Source of the DNA: Paenarthrobacter sp. DKR-5
Lineage (GTDB): Bacteria > Actinomycetota > Actinomycetes > Actinomycetales > Micrococcaceae
Reading direction: 5' to 3'
Assembly (NCBI RefSeq): GCF_018531425.1
Contig: NZ_JAHBOI010000003.1
Coordinates: forward strand, 434,001-498,000
Length of the DNA stretch: 64,000 bases
Positions 59,365-64,000 of the stretch are shown here, piece after piece (the stretch's first letter is position 1; each line of letters opens with the position of its first letter). The position numbers and the translations under genes were made by a program. Below the pieces are notes generated by a model, which was not told the origin of the DNA, did no database searches, and worked only from the letters and a program-made list of their open reading frames with translations.

Positions 59365-60149
59365 CCACAACACCAACCGAAGACCCGGACGCGATCATCG
59401 CCTCCGCCGAGCAGGAAGCCCAGGAGGCCGCCCAGCTCGTCGAAACCCTCGAGGGGAAGGTCCGGTCCGGCGACGACACGGTGACCCACGAAGAGATTTC
59501 CAACGCCCGGCGACTGCTGGACTTCGTGAGGCTCCGCAGGGAGGGGGCAGCGGTCAAGGCTGCCAAAGCCCGGGAACAGGCCCGCCGGCAGGCCTGCGAA
59601 GCGCTCAAAGCCGAAATCGACGCCCACACTGCGGGTGAGGGTGAAGTCCTGGCGCAGCATCTCGGCGGCGCCCTGGACAGCCTGCGGGCCTTCGTCGCCG
59701 CCGTCAACGAGCACAACGAGCGGGTGTACGGGTGGCGGGCCCGGGCCGAGGAGCTCGGCGTGCCCGTGCACCTGCACCCGACGACCCCGCCAGCGGAGCA
59801 TGGACGGCTTGGGCTGGCGAAGAACGGGTACACCGGGTGGACGGGAGCCGGCATCATCGCCGGCCGCCGGCAGATCGACAACCTGGATGCCAACCACTTC
59901 ATCAGCAGGGCGTTCGAGCTGCTCCGCGCAGAAGGACTCTTCCGCCCAGTGGAAGGTGTCCAGGCCGGCGACCTGCTAGCCGACGTCGCGAACGTCGACT
60001 TCGACCGGGCACCCGCCGACGGCGCCCTCTTCTTCTACAGGAACCAGGAGACCGGTGCCGTGTTCCGTTTCGACAAGCCCAAGGACCAGGACTTCCTCAC
60101 CCGAGGCAACCTGGTCGCGATCAGCCGGCAGGAAGCGTGGGGCGAATGA
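59361..60149 (+). CDS. Coiled-coil protein of the element (phage-like, function unknown)
   Basis: This 262-aa protein starts with a charged coiled coil (about 8-125: AEQEAQEAAQLVETLEGKV; AAVKAAKAREQARRQACEALKAE). A globular C-terminal half (GWTGAGIIAGRRQIDNLDANHFISRAFELL) follows. Scaffold or head/tail assembly proteins can look like this, but there is no specific match I recognise. It overlaps both neighbours by 4 nt. Confidence 0.65.
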   Translation: MTTTPTEDPDAIIASAEQEAQEAAQLVETLEGKVRSGDDTVTHEEISNARRLLDFVRLRREGAAVKAAKAREQARRQACEALKAEIDAHTAGEGEVLAQHLGGALDSLRAFVAAVNEHNERVYGWRARAEELGVPVHLHPTTPPAEHGRLGLAKNGYTGWTGAGIIAGRRQIDNLDANHFISRAFELLRAEGLFRPVEGVQAGDLLADVANVDFDRAPADGALFFYRNQETGAVFRFDKPKDQDFLTRGNLVAISRQEAWGE

Positions 60150-60280
60150 GCGCCGACCAGTTGCCCGAGTCGTGGTTGAAGACCGCCTCCCCGGAGGAGA
60201 TCGTGAAAGCGCAGAAGGAAGGCCGGCTCGACGACGTCCTCGCCGGCCGCTCGGAGAAGAAGCCTGGAGGCGGTAACTGA
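60146..60280 (+). CDS. Very small phage-like protein
   Basis: This 44-aa protein (ADQLPESWLKTASPEEIVKAQKEG) is too short for most gene finders but is bounded by overlapping start and stop codons (ATGA upstream, TGATGG downstream). The pattern of Trp-Leu followed by PEEIVxAxxxGxLDD recurs in small proteins beside structural genes of actinophages. Function unknown. Confidence 0.6.
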   Translation: MSADQLPESWLKTASPEEIVKAQKEGRLDDVLAGRSEKKPGGGN

Positions 60281-60651
60281 TGGCACGGACTCTCATCCCG
60301 TACACCAACCTCCTCACGGACGCGAACCTCGTTGACGTGACGGGGACGACCGCTGACCCGGTGAACGGGCACGTCATTCGCGACACGGCCGTCCCGTCGC
60401 GTTCCTGGCCCGAACAGACCGTGCTCCGGGTGCAGAACACCGCGGGCACCGCCCAGTCGCTCACCGTCCTCGGCGGGAAGCTCATGTTCGCCGCCGACAC
60501 GGGGATTGCGGTGAGTATCGGCGCCGGCCAGACCCAGTGGATCGGGCCTTTCACGTCCGCCCACGTCAAGCAGGCTGACGGCAGTATCTGCCTCGACCTG
60601 GGCGCGGGTTTCACCGGGACCATTACCGCGTTCCGCGTTCCCCGCCACTAG
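60280..60651 (+). CDS. Small phage structural-like beta protein
   Basis: This 123-aa protein (MARTLIPYTNLLTDANLVDVTG, then NGHVIRDTAV; TVLRVQNTAGTAQSLTVLGG; CLDLGAGFTGTITAFRVPRH) is predominantly beta and resembles small accessory structural proteins next to phage capsid or tail genes that begin MARTxIP and contain NGHxI. The resemblance is from memory and unverified. It starts at the stop of the 44-aa gene and precedes the tape-measure gene by 18 nt. Confidence 0.6.
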   Translation: MARTLIPYTNLLTDANLVDVTGTTADPVNGHVIRDTAVPSRSWPEQTVLRVQNTAGTAQSLTVLGGKLMFAADTGIAVSIGAGQTQWIGPFTSAHVKQADGSICLDLGAGFTGTITAFRVPRH

Positions 60652-60669
60652 ACGCGAAGGAGACTTGCC

Positions 60670-63474
60670 ATGTCGGAAGAGACCGAAGTTGGTTCTATTG
60701 TCGGTCGGCTGCGCATCGACTCCTCTGCCTGGAACGCGGCACTTGACGCCGCTGAGGCCAAGGCCCGCGAGCTGGAGTCGGTGGACCCGAAGGTCAAGAT
60801 CGAAACCACGGGCGCGGCTGACGCTTCCGCGAAACTGGACGCGGTCGCCGCGGCCGAGCACCGCCTGGATGTAGCCAGCCGGCAAGCGGCTAACGCTGCG
60901 TCCACTGCCTACGTCGCCTCCGAACGACTCAAGGTAATGCGCGAGCGCGGAAGTGCGACCACCCTGCAGTTGACGGCCGCGGAGGAAGCCCTCGCCAGAG
61001 CGGACCGCAACGCGGAAGGCGCGGAACTCCGCCATTTGGCTGCCACTGAGGCGCTCAACAAGGCCAAGGAAACCGCGGTAGCAAGGACGGTGGAGGACGC
61101 GGCCGCCACCGAGACCGATACGGCGGCCAAGAAAAACAACACCCAGGCCACCCAGAACAACGCGGGCGCGATGGGACTCCTCTGGAGTGCCCTGGCCATG
61201 ATCGCCCCCGCTGCGGTGCCGATCGCAGCCGCTGCCACCGCGGGCGGCGTCGCGCTCGCGGGGATGGGCGCCGCCGGCATCCTGGCCATCAAAGGTATCC
61301 ACGACGAAATGGCGGCTGGCACGTACCAGGGCAACCAGTACGCGGCCGGCCTGTCCGTGCTGAAGGACGACCTGGATGGGCTGTCGCGGACCGGCGCGTC
61401 CGCGTTCCTGAACACCTTCCAGGGCGGGGTGGCCACCCTCAACGGTGTCATGCCGCAGCTCACCAGCGACGTGTCCGTGTTCGGCGCGGAAATGGGCAAC
61501 ACCGTCACCCACGGGCTCGGATTCGCTCTCGGTGCGATGCAGGCGCTGCAGCCCGCGGCTGTGATCTTCGGTGCCTGGCTGACGAACGTCACGGCGAAGC
61601 TGGACGCGTTCGGCCACTCACAGGGCATGAAGGACTTCGCCGAGTACGCCATGCAGGCAATTCCCCCGGTGACCGCGACCATCGAGTCCCTGGTGACGGC
61701 GGCGTTCCACCTGCTGCAGGGACTCGCACCCATCGGCAACGTCGCACTCACCAGCCTGAAGGTCCTGGCTGACGCGATCAACGCGCTGCCGGTGGAAGCC
61801 ATCACGGTCCTCGCCCCCGCGGTGTCCGGTGCTGTTGGGGCGTTCATGCTCTTCAAGAACGTGATCCCCGTCCTGGAGGCATTCGGTATAGCCGAGAACA
61901 TCGCGTTGGGTCCTGTCGGCCTCATCGTCGCTGGCGTGGGCCTGCTCGCCGGGGCGCTGGTGGGCATGTCCGCCGCCACCCAGACCAACACCGGGGACGT
62001 CACCAGCTGGACCACCGCCCTGGAGCAGTCCAACGGTGCGATCGACGCGAACATCCAGAAGATGGCCGCGAAGAAGGCGGAGGACGGCGGTTTGCTCGAC
62101 GCCGCTAACCAGCTGGGGATATCCCTGCCGCAGGTCACCGACGCGATCCTCGGCCAGGGTGACTCCCTTGACCAGGTGAAGGCGAAGGCCGAGCAGGCCA
62201 TCGACGCTTACGACAACAGCGCGGTCAGTGTGGACAACATGGGCCGGGCCACCCACCTTGTCACCCAGCAGCAACAAGACCAGTACGATGCGGCGACCAA
62301 GCTCTTGAGCGGCATCAGCAGCTTGAATGGCGGCCTGCAGCAAGGGGAGCACAACTACAAGAACTACACATCAGCGATCACCAGTAGTTCAACGGCTTCC
62401 ACAGCGCAGGCATGGGCCACGCAGCAGGCCGCTAACGCTGCTCACATGTCGGTGGACGCGTATTTGGCGGCGGGTAAGGCAGCGGACGCCCAGGCGGCCC
62501 AACAGCAAGCGGCCGCTAACGCCATGTACCGGGAGAACGACGCCGGCGGGCTTCTCAAAGTCACCCTCGATGCGCTGAACGGCAAAACCATCAGTGCGGC
62601 TCAGGCCCAGAACACATTCGATTCGGCCATCGCCAACAGCGATAAGCACGTGGATGCGACGGGAAAGACCATCAACCGGGCCTCGACGTCGCTCGACGGC
62701 ATGTCGGCGGCGGCGGTGAAGAACCGTGGCGAGCTCATCAACCAAGTCACGGACCTGAACAGTGTGGCTGAGGCCATGCGCAACAACGGGGCCAAGACCG
62801 ACGAGACCCGCAACAAGATGATCGCCATGCGCAACGAAATCATTGATAATGCGGTCGCGCACGGCGAAAACAGGGACTCTGTCATCCGGTACCTGGACAG
62901 CCTGTTCAAGATTCCGAGGTCCATTCCGCCCACGCAGCTTGAGGTCGATAACGCTCAGGCCGTCGCGGCAATTGCCGCGGTCAAGGCGGGCCTGGACAAC
63001 CTGCACGACAAGGTCATCTACACGACCATCATGGAATCGACCATGAACAGCGGGAACACGGGGCTGACGTCCGGTGTGGGAACACATGGAGGGGGAACCC
63101 GTTTCGCGCAGCGTGAAGGCGGTCTCGTGCCCCGGCACCTCGCCAGCGGCGGGTGGGCCGACATCACCGGTGGCGGCCTCCTGCACGGCGCCGGGGGACC
63201 CACCCAGGACCTGGTGCCGATCATGGGATCCCCGGACGAGTTCATGACCAAAGCCTCCTCGGTCAGGTCCATCGGTCCCGACGCGTTCGAGTACATGAAC
63301 CGCACCGGGCAGCTGCTCACACAACCCGTCCCCGTCCCATCCGGGCCGGCCCCGGCGCCGGTCGTGCACGTGTACATCGACGGCCGGGAAATGCGGTCCG
63401 ACATGGTCAATGTGGCCGTCCAGCAGATTGGTAATTGGGTCGCTGACCAGAACCGACGGCGTCCGGGCGCCTGA
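60670..63474 (+). CDS. Phage tail tape-measure protein
   Basis: This 934-aa protein has an N-terminal heptad-rich helical region (about 20-150) and hydrophobic segments at about 168-208 and 370-440. Long Ala/Gln/Asn helical stretches follow, then a C-terminal Gly-rich end (GGGLLHGAGGPTQDLVPIMGSPDEFMTKASSVRSIGPDAFEYMN) of the kind that closes many tape-measure proteins. Tape measures set tail length; at about 0.15 nm per residue this one would fit a tail near 140 nm. AAGGAGA precedes the ATG. No tail tube, assembly chaperone or baseplate genes flank it. Confidence 0.9.
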   Translation: MSEETEVGSIVGRLRIDSSAWNAALDAAEAKARELESVDPKVKIETTGAADASAKLDAVAAAEHRLDVASRQAANAASTAYVASERLKVMRERGSATTLQLTAAEEALARADRNAEGAELRHLAATEALNKAKETAVARTVEDAAATETDTAAKKNNTQATQNNAGAMGLLWSALAMIAPAAVPIAAAATAGGVALAGMGAAGILAIKGIHDEMAAGTYQGNQYAAGLSVLKDDLDGLSRTGASAFLNTFQGGVATLNGVMPQLTSDVSVFGAEMGNTVTHGLGFALGAMQALQPAAVIFGAWLTNVTAKLDAFGHSQGMKDFAEYAMQAIPPVTATIESLVTAAFHLLQGLAPIGNVALTSLKVLADAINALPVEAITVLAPAVSGAVGAFMLFKNVIPVLEAFGIAENIALGPVGLIVAGVGLLAGALVGMSAATQTNTGDVTSWTTALEQSNGAIDANIQKMAAKKAEDGGLLDAANQLGISLPQVTDAILGQGDSLDQVKAKAEQAIDAYDNSAVSVDNMGRATHLVTQQQQDQYDAATKLLSGISSLNGGLQQGEHNYKNYTSAITSSSTASTAQAWATQQAANAAHMSVDAYLAAGKAADAQAAQQQAAANAMYRENDAGGLLKVTLDALNGKTISAAQAQNTFDSAIANSDKHVDATGKTINRASTSLDGMSAAAVKNRGELINQVTDLNSVAEAMRNNGAKTDETRNKMIAMRNEIIDNAVAHGENRDSVIRYLDSLFKIPRSIPPTQLEVDNAQAVAAIAAVKAGLDNLHDKVIYTTIMESTMNSGNTGLTSGVGTHGGGTRFAQREGGLVPRHLASGGWADITGGGLLHGAGGPTQDLVPIMGSPDEFMTKASSVRSIGPDAFEYMNRTGQLLTQPVPVPSGPAPAPVVHVYIDGREMRSDMVNVAVQQIGNWVADQNRRRPGA

Positions 63475-63482
63475 GGTTATGG

Positions 63483-63531
63483 GGTGGCCCCGCCAGGATG
63501 AGGATGAGGTAGTCGCTCCGGCGGGGCCACC
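63483..63531 (+). terminator. Hairpin after the tape-measure gene
   Basis: GGTGGCCCCGCC (63483-63494) pairs perfectly with GGCGGGGCCACC (63520-63531) over a 25-nt loop. It begins 9 nt after the stop and probably ends the rightward transcript, though it lacks a T-run. Confidence 0.65.
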
Positions 63532-63897
63532 GACCACAGCCTAAACCCGGGTGGAAGTGGCCGTGAAGAGGTCACTGTGCTAGATTCTGGGGGCCGGCCA
63601 GATTGCCCCCATGATCGGGCCGGCCTCGCGAGCTGGTGGGTATCGCCTCGAACCCAACCCTGCTAGTGTGCACACCGAGAGGCCTTGCCGGTCGTATCCC
63701 CCAATCAACCGGCAGGGCCTCTCTTGTGCCCCTGTCCATCCCCCAAAGCGAGACCAGACAGGATGTTAGGGAGCCTAAACCGGATTTCTGACAGACGCAA
63801 TGGGAGATCGAAGGCTCTCCGTCGCCCCTACTCTGTGTCGGCGGCTCGCCGTACTCTATGCACACCAGCTTTCAAACAAACAAACCTTGGGGGAATC
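63532..63897. other. Gene-poor stretch between tape-measure and lipoprotein genes
   Basis: No convincing gene is seen. It holds a strong hairpin at 63677-63723 and an AT-richer leader before the lipoprotein gene (CAAACAAACAAACC). A minus-strand reading frame crosses it but spans the hairpin and is not accepted. No tRNA remnant identical to the left end was found. Confidence 0.6.
63677..63723. terminator. Long hairpin, probable bidirectional terminator
   Basis: A 16-bp stem with one G-T pair joins 63677-63692 (GAGAGGCCTTGCCGGT) to 63708-63723 over a 15-nt loop, followed by TTGTG. It may mark the end of element transcription. Confidence 0.7.
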
Positions 63898-64000
63898 ATG
63901 AAACCTGTCCTACTGCCCTTCGCCGTCTCCACGCTCCTTCTCACAGGCTGCGGCACCAACGACCAAGCCGCACCGGCGACGCCTTCACCAACCATCCGTC
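63898..64000 (+). CDS. Putative lipoprotein (partial, cut by the window edge)
   Basis: Only 34 residues are visible. They are a lipoprotein signal: short basic start MKP, hydrophobic LLPFAVSTLLLTGC with lipobox LTGC, then a polar Ala/Pro/Thr linker ([14 protein letters not shown]). TTGGGGGA lies 5-8 nt before the ATG. The function is beyond the edge. It could be element cargo or the first chromosomal gene after the element. Confidence 0.75.
   Translation, partial: MKPVLLPFAVSTLLLTGCGTNDQAAPATPSPTIR

Larger units (their letters stand above)
52410..63723. mobile_element. Integrated phage-like or satellite element (right end not located)
   Basis: From the 3' part of the CAT-anticodon tRNA rightward the content changes to integrase, repressor-like XRE proteins, excisionase-like protein, P4-family primase-helicase, WhiB, small phage-like proteins and a tape-measure protein. 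The left border is set by the tRNA. The listed right border is the last terminator after the tape-measure gene and is only provisional; no second copy of the tRNA 3' end was found before position 64000. Capsid, terminase, portal and lysis genes are not seen. Confidence 0.7.

Noticed and set aside
63630-63660. Minus-strand GGGTTCGAGG...CCCACCAGC resembling a tRNA T-arm
   Set aside because: The loop is too long and the wrong strand faces the element; attR should repeat the tRNA 3' end in the same orientation as at the left end.
63572-63865. 97-codon minus-strand frame after the tape-measure gene
   Set aside because: It spans a 16-bp terminator hairpin, has no ribosome-binding site and no recognisable sequence.

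Overview
The window is high-GC DNA with actinobacterial features: frequent GTG starts, ATGA and GTGA stop/start overlaps, a SAM-IV riboswitch, a WhiB-type protein, and a dusB-dgt-dnaG-tRNA-Asn run. Gene content and order fit Micrococcales, most like Arthrobacter and its relatives. This assignment is inference; there is no rRNA or other marker here to settle it.

Positions 1-12000 hold a carbohydrate locus. A divergent ROK regulator (cut by the left edge) faces a long plus-strand operon: sugar-binding lipoprotein, two permeases, ABC ATPase, PHP-type metallohydrolase, TIM-barrel isomerase, Gfo/Idh/MocA oxidoreductase and GH38 alpha-mannosidase. An FAD amine/amino-acid oxidoreductase follows behind a hairpin. 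A palindrome over the -35 region is the probable ROK operator. Together these look like uptake and breakdown of an alpha-mannoside or similar glycoside.

Positions 12000-52300 are mostly ordinary chromosomal genes. They include an epimerase and two aldo/keto reductases around an XRE regulator, hutI, L-lactate dehydrogenase, a CPBP protease homologue and an NlpC/P60 hydrolase with a Pro/Thr linker. A SAM-IV riboswitch precedes metY-metX (methionine synthesis). Next come two esterases, glyS, membrane-lipid and transport genes, then dusB, dgt, dnaG and tRNA-Asn, an APC permease, a polysaccharide deacetylase, a sedolisin-like protease, a sarcosine-oxidase-type flavoprotein, a drug exporter, a holin-like protein, a CDP-alcohol phosphatidyltransferase and a GT4 glycosyltransferase. 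Two four-copy short tandem repeats (16 and 17 bp) lie in this chromosomal part.

From 52369 onward an integrated mobile element occupies the rest of the window. It starts in a tRNA gene with anticodon CAT. Its leftward operon encodes a repressor-like XRE protein, a complete tyrosine integrase and a small membrane protein. A divergent operator region separates this from a rightward operon: excisionase-like protein, small Cys/His protein, P4-family primase-helicase, a small unknown and a second XRE protein. Beyond 58.3 kb are a WhiB-like protein, an HTH protein, a coiled-coil protein, two small phage-like proteins and a 934-aa tail tape-measure protein. No terminase, portal, capsid, tail tube, baseplate or lysis gene is visible. 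The best reading is a defective prophage or a phage satellite that carries its own tape-measure gene. Two distinctive DNA signals lie inside: a 21-nt sequence present at both 52499 and 58252 in inverted orientation, and mirrored GTGAC/GTCAC pairs just after the primase gene that could be a replication origin. The right end of the element was not found; a lipoprotein gene is cut by the window edge.
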